Source of the DNA: Halolamina sp. CBA1230
GTDB taxonomy: Archaea; Halobacteriota; Halobacteria; Halobacteriales; Haloferacaceae
Length of the DNA: 64,000 bases
Reading direction: 5' to 3'
Assembly: GCF_002025255.2 (NCBI RefSeq)
Contig: NZ_CP054588.1
Coordinates: 1-64,000 of the forward strand
Shown here: one piece after another, positions 52,930 to 61,905 of the stretch
How the letters are laid out: every line of letters starts with the position of its first letter
How positions within the stretch are numbered: position 1 is the stretch's first letter
Position numbers and translations under genes: made by a program
The notes under the pieces: model-generated
What the model was told of the DNA's origin: nothing
The model's input: only the letters and a program-made list of their open reading frames with translations
Databases searched by the model: none

Positions 52930-52951
52930 GCTCCGACGTTTGGCCGCTACC

Positions 52952-54298
52952 ATGCCCGACGGCGACGATCAACAGACCCTCTCCCAGTCGATCAAAGGCC
53001 GCCTACAGGAGGGGGGGCAGAACTCCGTGTTTCGAGACAAGGGGCTTCTCGATCCCGACGCCGTCATCGACGAAGATCGCATCGTCGGCCGTGACGAACA
53101 GCTCGAGGACATCATCACCTACCTTCGTCCGGCACTCCAGGGGAACCGCCCACCGAACATGCTGCTGTACGGGCCGTCCGGAACGGGGAAGTCGCTGATT
53201 ATCAACGCCGTCTGTCAGCAGGTGCTGGAGCTCGCGAAGTCCCAAGGCGACCGTTACGGCGTGATCAAGATCAACTGCCAGACGATCAAGTCCCACGACC
53301 GTGCCGTCTACCGGCTCGCGAGAAACGCCGCCGACGAGGCCGGCGTCGATGTCGGCGTTCCCCAGAGCGGGGTGTCCACCGATCAGAAGCTCAACCGCTT
53401 CTACGAGATCCTGAACGACGACTTCGACTCGGTCATCGTCATCCTCGACGAAGTCGACCTTCTGGTGGGGCGGCAGCGAGATCCGAACGACGAGCCGGCG
53501 TACTCGAAACTCCTCTATCAGCTCTCGCGTGCCTCACAGCTCGGCCGTATCGACGTGCAGATCTCCGTCGCTGCACTCACGAACGACCCGCGATTCATGG
53601 AGGAGCTCGACGGCCGAGCGGAGAGTTCGTTCAACCCGCAGGACGTGGTGTTCCCCGACTACGACGCGAACCAGCTCCAGTCGATCCTCGATCGCCGACG
53701 CGACGCCTACCAGGACGGCGTGCTCGAGGACGGCATCATCCCGCTCAGCTCGGCGTTCGCTGCACAGGACCATGGCGACGCGCGGAAAGCGATCGACCTG
53801 TTCCGGAAAGCGGGCGAGATCGCGGATCGGCGGGGTGAGGACACTGTGTGCGAAGCACACGTTCGGGATGCACAGGAGGAGGCCGAACGCGACCGCACGC
53901 TGACGCAGATGCAGGGGCTCTCGACGCAGAAGAAGCTCTCACTGTACGCGACCGCGATCGTCCCGGTGTACGCGAAACGAAGTTTGAACGCCGTCCCCAG
54001 CACTGTCGCGTATCGCGTCTACCAGTACCTGACCGACGTGCTGGATGCCGACGAGAAGTCACGGGACTCCTACCTGCGGTATATGAGCGAGGCCGAGACC
54101 TACAACTTCGTGACGTCGGAGAAACGGGGCCGCGGCTACGGGAGCGGCGTCCACAAGGAGTACACGTTCGTCGACGACCCCGAGGTCGTCGCCGGGACGC
54201 TCCGGACCGACATTCGGCTCGACGAAGCCGATCACGAGGAGGATCTCCTCGAGTCCGTGGTCAACACACAGGTCGACGATTTCCTCGCTGGCAAGTGA
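52952..54298 (+). CDS. orc: Orc1/Cdc6 replication initiator
   Basis: The 448-residue AAA+ protein has Walker A GPSGTGKS (74-81), Walker B VIVILDEVDLLVG, sensor motifs (VAALTNDPRFMEELDGR) with the box VII region FPDYDANQLQSIL, and a C-terminal winged-helix domain (about 310-420, LTQMQGLSTQKKLSLYATAI ... GVHKEYTFVDDPEV). It binds origin repeats and loads MCM. Start codon at 52952 is set by the TATA box. Origin boxes flank the gene on both sides. Haloarchaea have many Orc paralogues and this one probably serves this origin. Confidence 0.95.
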   Translation: MPDGDDQQTLSQSIKGRLQEGGQNSVFRDKGLLDPDAVIDEDRIVGRDEQLEDIITYLRPALQGNRPPNMLLYGPSGTGKSLIINAVCQQVLELAKSQGDRYGVIKINCQTIKSHDRAVYRLARNAADEAGVDVGVPQSGVSTDQKLNRFYEILNDDFDSVIVILDEVDLLVGRQRDPNDEPAYSKLLYQLSRASQLGRIDVQISVAALTNDPRFMEELDGRAESSFNPQDVVFPDYDANQLQSILDRRRDAYQDGVLEDGIIPLSSAFAAQDHGDARKAIDLFRKAGEIADRRGEDTVCEAHVRDAQEEAERDRTLTQMQGLSTQKKLSLYATAIVPVYAKRSLNAVPSTVAYRVYQYLTDVLDADEKSRDSYLRYMSEAETYNFVTSEKRGRGYGSGVHKEYTFVDDPEVVAGTLRTDIRLDEADHEEDLLESVVNTQVDDFLAGK

Positions 54299-54338
54299 TC
54301 GGCGGAGCCGTCTTCGGAGGCGGTGGTCTCCGACGGCA

Positions 54339-54445
54339 GTTTCATTTCGCACACGGGGTGTCGCCCCCAAACCTATCACCTGATTCACCTCTCACACGGG
54401 GTTGTCCCCCGATCACGGAAATCATCTCGCACACGGGGGGTGGCC
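54339..54445. repeat. Three ORB repeats downstream of orc1/cdc6
   Basis: Repeats at 54339-54367 (TTTCATTTCGCACACGGGG), 54382-54410 (GATTCACCTCTCACACGGGG) and 54418-54445 (ATCATCTCGCACACGGGG) are in the same orientation and match the boxes upstream of the gene. The rest of the gap to 54728 holds no gene; near 54680-54710 there are AT-rich promoter-like boxes for the next gene. Confidence 0.8.
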
Positions 54446-54728
54446 GACACCGACGTCATCCCGTTCCGTCGGGACGGCGCCGTCAGCGGTTGCTTCCCAC
54501 TCCAGGACGCGACCGTCGTCGATAAGCTATGGCGTGTTGTCTCCGAATTTCACCGTATGAGTCTCACGGATGCCTTCTGGCATTTTTTGGCCTCTTGTTT
54601 GTCTTCTCTTACTTCAGGAACGATTTCGGAGCTCGCCCGACTGGTTCTGCCGGTGGTCTTCCCTCTCCTGATAGAGGGATATAGAACTTTACCAAAGAAC
54701 TATACTACTCTAAACCGTGCGTTTCCAC

Positions 54729-55319
54729 ATGAACGACCAAAGCCCACCAGAGGAGTTTGCAGATGTCAATGAGGCGGTCGGAGAGGAATGGGAATCTGAA
54801 ACGACGCCCTACGAACGCATTCGACACGTCGTTTCACATACGTACAGTCCTGTTTCAGCCGATGCGGTAGCTGACGATGCACGGACCACTCCGAAGACCG
54901 CTCGAAAGCACCTGAACACACTCGCGGATGAAGGATTTGTCGAGACGACTCCTGGCGAGCACGGTAGCACACTCTATCACCGCTCGCCCGAATCGCTCGT
55001 CGTCGAACAGGCTGCCGACATCCTTGACAACGTCTCGACTGACGAACTCGTCGCGCGAATCCAGGAGATGCGTGAGCAGCTCACCGAGTACCGGTCCGAA
55101 TTCGGGGTCGACTCACCCGAAGAGTTGGCTGTCAACCAGACGAATCAGGCTCTCGCCGAGTCCGGATCCCCACAGGACGAGATTGATCCAGCGACGATTC
55201 GTGAGTGGAAGACGCTCCGTCGGAATCTCGCATTCGCGAACGCTGCCCTCTCGATCGGCAACGCCGAGAAGTTCGTCGACAGCGACCATCGCTCGACCGA
55301 CGACAGCGTCCCTGCCTGA
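54729..55319 (+). CDS. Haloarchaeal HTH protein, putative transcriptional regulator
   Basis: The 196-residue protein has an acidic N-terminus, then a winged-helix segment (YERIRHVVSHTYSPVSADAV, DDARTTPKTARKHLNTLADE, GFVETTPGEHGSTLYHRSPE) and a C-terminal helical half with a coiled-coil stretch (LVARIQEMREQLTEYRSEFG). It belongs to a common haloarchaeal family of plasmid- and island-linked regulators. The following gene starts four bases after its stop and is probably its operon partner. The start at 54729 is preferred to an ATG 12 bases upstream. Confidence 0.8.
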   Translation: MNDQSPPEEFADVNEAVGEEWESETTPYERIRHVVSHTYSPVSADAVADDARTTPKTARKHLNTLADEGFVETTPGEHGSTLYHRSPESLVVEQAADILDNVSTDELVARIQEMREQLTEYRSEFGVDSPEELAVNQTNQALAESGSPQDEIDPATIREWKTLRRNLAFANAALSIGNAEKFVDSDHRSTDDSVPA

Positions 55320-55322
55320 GCA

Positions 55323-55682
55323 ATGCAGGATTCTCCTGCCCAAGCGGAACCCCATACTCTTCGTGGGGCTACGGATCGTCCGGCGCTGCTGACGATTCGT
55401 GATGTCGTTGAGGAGATGGAACCCCTTGCGACAGCCGAACTCGACGACTATCTCCATCCATCCGTCCTTGAAGTCACGCTTGCCGATGGGCTATGTGCGG
55501 CCGACGAGGCCCGGATTGACATCCAGTGGACGACCCAAGATGATTACAAGTTCCATTACACGGATAGGAACGCGGTGAATCTTCGCTGGGGAAAGCACCC
55601 ACACGCAGGAGACTACACTGGATCGACTTGTTCACTGCCGTCGGGAGATCACAGACCGCGCCGTAGTGCTGGTACGCGGTAA
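55323..55682 (+). pseudogene. Truncated partner gene of the HTH protein
   Basis: The frame gives 119 residues, and the first 95 look genuine: LLTIRDVVEEMEPLATAELD, IDIQWTTQDDYKFHYTD and RNAVNLRWGKHPHAGDY. The remaining residues ([18 protein letters not shown]) are read from unrelated sequence. The native gene probably continued past about 55610, where it is joined to a fragment of another gene on the opposite strand. Similar small proteins follow this type of HTH gene in other haloarchaea. The function is unknown. Confidence 0.6.
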
Positions 55683-55827
55683 ATCCGCGTGCGACGTGGA
55701 TTCGATCGAGCAATCGTTGACTGGGCGCGATCTGAGCGAGTGTCGTCGTCGTCGCGTGTCCGTTTGCGTCGACCCAGAAGGCGGGCCCGTCGTGCAGGAG
55801 GAGATGGTCGAGCACGAGCGACTGCAG
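55630..55827 (-). pseudogene. Internal fragment of a haloarchaeal RecA-fold-like protein
   Basis: On the minus strand the frame reads [40 protein letters not shown] and [20 protein letters not shown], followed by [10 protein letters not shown]. This is coherent coding sequence resembling the strand-order and Asp-ANG-loop of small RecA/P-loop proteins common in haloarchaea. It lacks its start and end, being bounded by the truncated HTH partner gene on one side and an accC fragment on the other. Family naming is tentative. Confidence 0.5.
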
Positions 55828-56222
55828 GATCGGGACGCCGCGGCCTCCTGCATGACGGTGCGGGCTTTCGTCTTCTCTCCCAGAGTCTCCATCGCATCGC
55901 TGGGCGGGCCGACCCACGTGATACCGTCGGCGGCGTTGACCCGCGCAGCGAACTCAGCGTTTTCCGCGAGGAAGCCGTAGCCGGGGTGGATTGCGTCGGC
56001 TTCGGCCCGCTGGGCGACGTCGACAATCTCTGCCTGATCGAGGTACGACTCGCTCGCGGGTGCCGGGCCGACGTTGTACGCCTCGTCGGCGTAGTCAACG
56101 TGACCGGCCGACCGGTCGGCGTCGCTGTAGACGGCGACCGTCTCGATACCTAACTCTTCGCATGCCGCCATCACGCGGACCGCGATTTCGCCGCGATTGG
56201 CGACAAGAACTTTCTCGAACAT
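55828..56222 (-). pseudogene. accC: 5' fragment of biotin carboxylase (acyl-CoA carboxylase alpha subunit)
   Basis: The first 124 codons encode a typical biotin-carboxylase N-terminus: [56 protein letters not shown] and [20 protein letters not shown]. After VMQEA a 2-base insertion shifts the frame in GVPI, and homology stops at about 55828. Roughly 80 percent of the gene is missing. Its ATG overlaps the stop of the acyl-CoA dehydrogenase gene, so it was once in that operon. It cannot make an active carboxylase. Confidence 0.8.
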
Positions 56223-57384
56223 TAGTAGGACTTGGGGAAGCCGAGTTGCTGACTGATGTGGTTGTACGCCATCTGCTGGGAGACCGGGGCCAGACGCGTG
56301 AGGTTAATCTCGCGCCACCACCGCTCAACGTCGTACTCCTTGGCGTACCCCCAGCCACCGAAAGCCTGCATCGACTGCCCGCCTCGATGCCGGCGCTGAC
56401 GGCTGTGGCCTTCGCCACGTTGGTCCCGTAGCCACACTCCTCGCCCTGGTCGTAGAGCCAGGACGCCTTTTCACGCATCAGCGCCGCCGTCTCCATGCGC
56501 GCGTAGGCCTGCGTGATCGGGAACGATACGGCCTGGTGGCTGCCGATCGGTGCGTCGAACACCTCCCGGTCGTTGGCGTACTCGATGGCGGTGTCCGCGG
56601 CCAGTTTGCCGATGCCAGTTCCTGCGGCCGAGAAGCCGATTCGTTCCGGGTTCAGCATGTCAACCAGTGCCCACCACCCCTCGTCTGCCTCGCCCAGTAG
56701 GTTCTCCTCGGGGACGCGGACGTCCTCGATGAAGACCTCACAGGACTTCGAGTAGTTGATGCCGTGTTTGTCGATGGGCGCGACGTCGATCCCGGGGTCG
56801 TCTATGTCGACGATGAACAAGCTGATCCCGTCGGTGCCGCGGTCCACGTCCTCACGTGGCGTCGTGCGCGTGACGAGGATCATGTTGTCGGCCCGGTCCG
56901 AGAACGTGGTCCACGCTTTCTGTCCGTTGAGAACGTACTCGTCGCCATCCTTCTCGGCGCGGGTCGCGACGTTCAGTGTGTTCGTCCCGGCCTCAGGTTC
57001 AGTGATGCCGATCGAGAAGTTGCGCTCGCCGTTGGCGATGTCGGGCAGGTAGGTCTCCTTCTGTTCCTCGGTGCCGTTCTCGCGAATGCCGACGGCAGCC
57101 ATCCCCGCGGTCAGCACCAAGTACCAGGTGCCGGCCATGCCACAGCCCTCGGCACAGAGGGTCTCCATGGCCAGTCCCATCTCCTGCATTCCCATGCCGG
57201 CCCCCTCGTACTCCTCGGGGACCAGCAGGCCGTGGAAGCCGGCCTCCGCCAGTTCGTCCCAGAACCCCTGGGCGAACTCCCCGGCCTCCTCTTTCTCGCG
57301 CCAGTACTCCGGTCCGTACTCGGCCGCCACGTCCGCCGCGGTCGACCGAATCATCGAACGTTCTACCGTGGAATCGAAGTTCAT
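56222..57384 (-). pseudogene. Acyl-CoA dehydrogenase with a frameshift near its 3' end
   Basis: Residues 1-330 are a normal acyl-CoA dehydrogenase: IGITEPEAGTNTLNVATRAE, GQKAWTTFSDRADNMILVTR, NPERIGFSAAGTGIGKLAAD. At about 56380 (after SAGIEAG) the frame is lost; shifting it restores QSMQAFGGWGYAKEYDVERW and the normal C-terminus to a stop at 56222. The missing two bases (or one extra) separate the flavin-binding and C-terminal helices, so the gene is broken unless this is a sequencing error. It is upstream of the accC fragment and downstream of an acyl-CoA synthetase gene. Confidence 0.8.
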
Positions 57385-57411
57385 TGGTGAATGGTCCCTC
57401 GCCGCCGCTCG

Positions 57412-59094
57412 TCAGGCCTCGACGTCCGCTTCTTCCTCGGCCTCGTCCTGGAGTTCCGTCCGGCGGATCTTGCCCGTGACCGTTTTGGGCAACTCCTCGC
57501 GGAATTCGATTTCGCGCGGGTACTCGTGGGCCGAGAGCTCCTCTTTCACGTAGGTCTGGATGTCCTCCCTGAGACTCTCGGACGGCTCAGCGCTCTCGCT
57601 CGGCACGACGTAGGCCTTGACGATGTTCCCTCGTTCATCGTGGGGTTTGGGGACGACAGCTGCCTCCGCGACGGCGTCGTGTTCGCCCAGCGAACTCTCG
57701 ACCTCGAAGGGGCCGATCCGGTAGCCCGACGAGAGGATCACGTCGTCGGCCCGCCCCTCGAACCAGAAGTAGCCGTCCTCGTCCTTGTGTGCGAGGTCCC
57801 CTGAAAGGTACCACTCGCCGTCGGGCCCGTCAACGAAGGCTTTCATGGTCTTCTCGGGTTTGTTCCAGAATTCGGCGAAGAAACACGGGTAGTCGCCACG
57901 CTGGGCGATCTCGCCGGTCTCGCCGGGCTCCATGACCTCGCCCGTCTCGGGGTCGACGATGTCGGCCTCGATGCCGGGCAGTGGTTTGCCCATCGAGCCG
58001 GGCCGGAGTTCCATCGTCGGGTAGTTGTTGATGATCATGTTGCCGGTCTCGGTCTGCCCGTACGTATCGAGGATGGTGACGCCGAGTTCGTCTTCACCCC
58101 ACTCGACGACGCCGGCACTGAGCGGTTCGCCGATCGAGAGCGCGTGTCGGAGGTCCAGATCAACGTCGTCGAGGACCGCCTCGTTTTCTCGGAGCATCCG
58201 GTAGGCCGTCGGGACTGAGAACAGAACGTTGATCGGGTACTCGTCAAGCAGGTCGGCCCACTCCTCGGGATCGAACTCGCCCTCGTAAGTGAAAAGCGAG
58301 GTACCCCAGAACCATGCTCCGAGCGTGTTGATCGCACCCGTTAGCCAGCCCAGGTCGCCGGTCGACCAGTAGAGGTCACCGCCTTGGAGGTCGACGGCGT
58401 ACTTCTGAGTTGCCGCAACGCCGGCCACCCAGCGTTGTTTGTGAAGGACACCCTTTGCGAGCCCGGTCGTCCCGGACGTGTAGTACAGCAAGGCGTCGTC
58501 TTCGCCGGCAGTCTCGGCTACCTCGTACTCTGTACTTGCCTCGTCCAGCGCGGTGTTGAAGACCACGTCGTCGGTGGGTGCGCCACCGCCACGGTCGACG
58601 GTGATCACATGTTCGACCGACGGCGCGTCGTCCAGTGCGTCTTCGACCGTATCACGATTGTCCGTCGTAGTGACGAGGACCTTGGCGTCGCAGTCGTCCA
58701 GGCGGTAAGAGATTCCGTCGGGACCGAACCGTTCGTTGACGCTTCCCCAGACGGCGCCGTGTTTGAGCGTCCCGACTAGCGCCACGTAGTGTTCGGGGAT
58801 CCGGGGCATGTACGAGAAGACCCGGTCGCCCTGCTCGACGCCGAGATCCTCAAGGACGTGGGCGAACTGGCTCGACCGGTCGGCGAGTTCCCAGAAGGTC
58901 ATCGTCGTCAGTTCCCCGTCGGTCCCGACCTGATAGAGCGCGACCTGTCCTCGGTCGGTCGCGTGGCGGTCGGCGACCTCGTGTCCGATGTTCAGTTCGG
59001 ACGGTGCGTCCCAGTCCGCCTCAGCGTAGATGTCGTCCCACGAGAACTCGTCGCGCGCCGTGTCGTAATCAGCAAGGTTGTGGCTAGTTACCAT
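57412..59094 (-). CDS. AMP-forming acyl-CoA synthetase
   Basis: The 560-residue enzyme has the adenylation motifs LLYYTSGTTGLAKGVLH (about 215-231), TYGQTETGNMI (about 335-345), GRADDVILSSGYRIGPFEVE (about 430-449) and the catalytic lysine in LPKTVTGKIRRTEL. It activates a short-chain or related carboxylic acid to acyl-CoA. Length and all motifs are intact. The start at 59094 (MVTSHNLADYD) follows an AT-rich minus-strand promoter region (ATATAATAGTATTG near 59112-59130). The rest of its operon is damaged, so its pathway may be incomplete here. Confidence 0.9.
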   Translation of the reverse strand: MVTSHNLADYDTARDEFSWDDIYAEADWDAPSELNIGHEVADRHATDRGQVALYQVGTDGELTTMTFWELADRSSQFAHVLEDLGVEQGDRVFSYMPRIPEHYVALVGTLKHGAVWGSVNERFGPDGISYRLDDCDAKVLVTTTDNRDTVEDALDDAPSVEHVITVDRGGGAPTDDVVFNTALDEASTEYEVAETAGEDDALLYYTSGTTGLAKGVLHKQRWVAGVAATQKYAVDLQGGDLYWSTGDLGWLTGAINTLGAWFWGTSLFTYEGEFDPEEWADLLDEYPINVLFSVPTAYRMLRENEAVLDDVDLDLRHALSIGEPLSAGVVEWGEDELGVTILDTYGQTETGNMIINNYPTMELRPGSMGKPLPGIEADIVDPETGEVMEPGETGEIAQRGDYPCFFAEFWNKPEKTMKAFVDGPDGEWYLSGDLAHKDEDGYFWFEGRADDVILSSGYRIGPFEVESSLGEHDAVAEAAVVPKPHDERGNIVKAYVVPSESAEPSESLREDIQTYVKEELSAHEYPREIEFREELPKTVTGKIRRTELQDEAEEEADVEA

Positions 59095-59218
59095 ACACCG
59101 TTTTATCACAGGTTCCCCATATAATAGTATTGTTTATTCTATTCAACTAAATATAATTTATTTATATAATATGTATAATAATTAGATCATTAAACTCCAG
59201 TATCGCGTAAACAGAGAT

Positions 59219-59388
59219 CATGTCGCGCGCGTTGATTTGAGCGCGGGCGACGTACAATACGAGGGTATCGACGAGGAGGGCGCGAAGAAGTACATCGGCG
59301 CGCGCGGACTCGGCGTCAAGTACGTCTTCGACCAGGGCCCCGACGTGGATCCCCTGGGCGAGGACAACTTGCCCGCGTTCGTCAGCGA
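59219..59388 (+). pseudogene. N-terminal fragment of aldehyde ferredoxin oxidoreductase
   Basis: The plus-strand frame reads ARVDLSAGDVQYEGIDEEGA, KKYIGARGLGVKYVFDQGPD and VDPLGEDNLPAFVSD. The GARGLGVKYxFDxGPxVDPLxxDN wording is the N-terminal domain of tungsten-containing aldehyde ferredoxin oxidoreductases. The protein is cut after about 60 residues by a transposon-end hairpin at 59389-59408. No further homology follows, so it is a dead fragment. Confidence 0.72.
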
Positions 59389-59470
59389 CCCACCCCTGAA
59401 GGGGTGGGCTTCCGCGCTGCTCCGCTGTGAACGACGGCGCGACACCCGTCGCGCACGAACCAGCGCAGTT
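59389..59470. mobile_element. Solo end of a tnpB-type element
   Basis: CCCACCCC-TGAA-GGGGTGGG (59389-59408) followed by CTTCCGC is the right-end hairpin form seen at 60642-60660 and 31041-31060. The downstream motif GGCGCGACACCC recurs near 30995. It interrupts an aldehyde ferredoxin oxidoreductase fragment. No transposase gene is attached. The remaining sequence up to 59768 has no gene. Confidence 0.6.
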
Positions 59471-59768
59471 CATCGACTCACATCCGCTAGATGTCGTCGA
59501 GCGGAGACTCAGTTCGCTTCGAGATGCGGTCCTCGCAGTCACGTGGGCACAGGGATGACCTGCCGGACTTGATTCCGCTGCCACAGGAAGTGCGTAGGAC
59601 CGGATGCTGGTGAGTTCAAAACGACACTAGAAGTCAGATAGTCACTCGTGCACCGGGGTATGTACACGGGTACGTACCGATAGTCTCGAAGTTCGAAGGC
59701 GATCTCGTCCTTACGCCACGACGGAGAGCAGCCGACGGCGATAGTTCCGGACTGTTTTCGACCGTCAC

Positions 59769-60209
59769 TTACCGCATATCCCGGAGATCATCCGCGTCTA
59801 ACGCATTCTGTTCTTCCAGATACTCCTCAACATCAGAGATTGTTCTGAGCGATGTAACGCGCTCTGCTTTTGCCTCCGCCCGCGGACTGTATGTCGCTAG
59901 TGTCTTGTTCTCATAATCGTGGTCGTCATCGATATAGAAGAGGTAGATGACGTGGTACTCGGAATTCCCCTGAGGAATTTCATCAACAACCTTCGTATAT
60001 AGCCTGATTTGGTCACCGACAGTGTAGATATCAAGGTTACCGATCCACTCGTAAACCAAGGAGCTCGGAATCACATCGCTCTCAAGGATATTTACCAGTC
60101 GGTTAAGAACATCTCTCTGTTCACTCCCCTCAAGCGCCCCGAAATTCTCGGCTGCCTCGCCAGCAAAAATCACACGAGTTTCTTCGTCCGTTAGCGGTAC
60201 TCGACTCAC
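59769..60209 (-). CDS. Putative toxin-like small protein (RelE/HigB-like pattern)
   Basis: The 146-residue protein starts at GTG. The middle has an alternating strand pattern LDIYTVGDQIRLYTKVVDEI then YHVIYLFYIDDDHDYENKTL and a helix ATYSPRAEAKAERV, which resembles the core of RelE/ParE-fold toxins without a confident family match. It follows an acidic 50-residue gene by 18 bases in the same orientation, the order antitoxin-toxin. The assignment is inferred from size, pattern and context. Confidence 0.55.
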   Translation of the reverse strand: MSRVPLTDEETRVIFAGEAAENFGALEGSEQRDVLNRLVNILESDVIPSSLVYEWIGNLDIYTVGDQIRLYTKVVDEIPQGNSEYHVIYLFYIDDDHDYENKTLATYSPRAEAKAERVTSLRTISDVEEYLEEQNALDADDLRDMR

Positions 60210-60227
60210 GACGACGAACGGGGCGGG

Positions 60228-60380
60228 TTAGAACTTTAGAAGAGATTCAATATCTTCCTTACTCGCCGTATTCCCCCCCTCAATGTCGTCAATGCCTCGG
60301 AGAACACCTTCGGGCACGAGGGGCTCATCACCGTCATCCGAGCGTTCCTCAGTGCCGTCGTCAGTGGGTGTGAGGCTCAT
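60228..60380 (-). CDS. Putative antitoxin, 50 residues
   Basis: An acidic 50-residue protein from ATG at 60380 to TAA at 60228: an N-terminal part rich in Asp/Glu/Thr, then VPEGVLRGIDDIEGGNTASK and EDIESLLKF. The ending DI-x-GG-x-TAS-x-EDIESLLKF is similar to the toxin-binding C-terminus of many haloarchaeal antitoxins. It is immediately upstream of the toxin-like gene. The upstream stretch to 60640 shows no other gene. Confidence 0.58.
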   Translation of the reverse strand: MSLTPTDDGTEERSDDGDEPLVPEGVLRGIDDIEGGNTASKEDIESLLKF

Positions 60381-60639
60381 CAATAGCAATCAGAATCGCC
60401 AAGGGTATAAAACCTCGTCTAGAAGGATTGGTGTTCACATATTCTTGTTGAACACGCCGTAGTCATGCGTTTTGAAGCTGAAATTCTCTAAGTGCATATT
60501 GTCGACGGGGGACGTTCTACAGGAAACAAGAAGTCATGCATTACGAGTAGGGAAAGGGAATCAGAACCGTAACTCAGAATTCTTGAACAGCCTCTACTGG
60601 CCGCAACGCGGCCCGAACCACATCGTATAGACCGTCACC

Positions 60640-60800
60640 AACCCACCCCTAAAGGGTGGGCTTGTCGGTGGACTCCCGATCTGGCCGACCCTACTGGTCG
60701 GCAGGCGAATACTCGCCGTTCACGTTCAACGTCCCCGACTTCAGGGCGAGGTGACGTGTCGCCCCTCCGTGCGGAGACTTTTGCCCCGCACGGAGCATCT
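60640..60800 (-). ncRNA. Predicted omega-RNA (sotRNA) of the second tnpB
   Basis: By analogy with characterised haloarchaeal sotRNAs, a transcript from the 3' part of tnpB through the hairpin at 60642-60660 would form the TnpB guide scaffold. The guide would be read from the flank just below 60640. The 5' limit is an estimate. Confidence 0.5.
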
Positions 60801-61905
60801 TCATCCCGATGTTCTTCGCCGCGTTGTAGTCCGGGTTGACCTCGTACCCGCACTTCTGGCAGCAGAACTTCGCTTGCGACGGACGATTCTCACGGAGTGT
60901 CGTTCCACACCGTGAACATCGTTGGGACGTGTACGCCGGATCGACCTGCGTGGTTTCGATACCCTCCACTTCCGCCTTGTACGCCACGTAGTCGTACAGT
61001 TGCCGGAACGCCCACGCATGGAACTTCTTCGCATTCGGCATCCGATCTCGGATGTCCGTCAACTCCTCGAACGCGATTATATCGCACCCGTGTGCAACGG
61101 CTTCCTGAACGATGGCTTTCGAGATTCGATGCAGGTAGTCCTCAACCCATCGCGTCTCTCGGTCGCCCATCTGCTTGATCGTTCGATGGGCCGACTCCGT
61201 TCCCGTCTGTTGCAGGTCGCCGCGCACGCGTTCGTACTCCTGGCGACGGTGATTGAGGTAGCCCCCGCTCCAGAACTGTCCGGTTGACGTGACGGCAATC
61301 TGTTCGATACCGAGGTCAACGCCGAGGACTGTACTGTTCCCGGCGTCGCCGTCGTTCGGTATCTCGGACTCCACCTCAGCCTTTGTGCCGATGTGGAGGT
61401 AGAAGGTGTCCGTCTCGTCACGGTACTGAAGCGTCGCACCCGTCACCTCGTAGTCATCGTTTCGGAGGTACTCAGTCTGCGGATTGTCGCCCTCCGGTGG
61501 GAGGACGTACCCGGCTTCGACACGCCCGTCAACCGTGGAAAGGGAGACGCGGTCATCGTGGAACGTCGCACTCCGTTTGTCGTAGCGAACCGAGGGTGTC
61601 GTGAAGTTCGGCTGCGACGCCATCTTTCCGTTCTGCCAGCGAGCGACGACGCCTTTGATAGCTTCGGCGGCCTTGTTGCGTGCGGATTGCACGAGGTTCG
61701 CTTGAAGCCGTGTTTGTTCACGCACGTCGGAGTACGTCCGGTCGTGCAGTTCGGTTTTCGATGTGGGCTTGTAGTCGTCTTTCCACGCGTCTTGGACGAC
61801 GTAGTTGCACGCCCACAGATACTCCTCAATGGTTTCGTGGAGGAGAGTCGCGTCGCTGTCGCCGATGTCGAGTTTGACGACGGCCGTGCGACGCACCTCC
61901 ACCAT
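60691..61905 (-). CDS. tnpB: TnpB RNA-guided nuclease, canonical catalytic residues
   Basis: The 404-residue protein has RuvC-I GVDLGIEQIAVT (Asp 197), RuvC-II CDIIAFEELTDIRDR (Glu 280), a CxxC zinc ribbon (C330, C333 in QRCSRCG and C348-C352 in KFCCQKCG) and RuvC-III VNPDYNAAKNIG (Asp 359). All three catalytic acids are present, unlike the other TnpB in this window. The frame is intact. A TATA-like region ATAGTGGTAGATTTATAACG lies just upstream of the start (61915-61935). Confidence 0.92.
   Translation of the reverse strand: MVEVRRTAVVKLDIGDSDATLLHETIEEYLWACNYVVQDAWKDDYKPTSKTELHDRTYSDVREQTRLQANLVQSARNKAAEAIKGVVARWQNGKMASQPNFTTPSVRYDKRSATFHDDRVSLSTVDGRVEAGYVLPPEGDNPQTEYLRNDDYEVTGATLQYRDETDTFYLHIGTKAEVESEIPNDGDAGNSTVLGVDLGIEQIAVTSTGQFWSGGYLNHRRQEYERVRGDLQQTGTESAHRTIKQMGDRETRWVEDYLHRISKAIVQEAVAHGCDIIAFEELTDIRDRMPNAKKFHAWAFRQLYDYVAYKAEVEGIETTQVDPAYTSQRCSRCGTTLRENRPSQAKFCCQKCGYEVNPDYNAAKNIGMKMLRAGQKSPHGGATRHLALKSGTLNVNGEYSPADQ

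Noticed and set aside
52316-54445. CRISPR-like repeats around orc
   Set aside because: The repeats are unevenly spaced, lie on both sides of a gene, and no cas genes are present. They fit origin recognition boxes.
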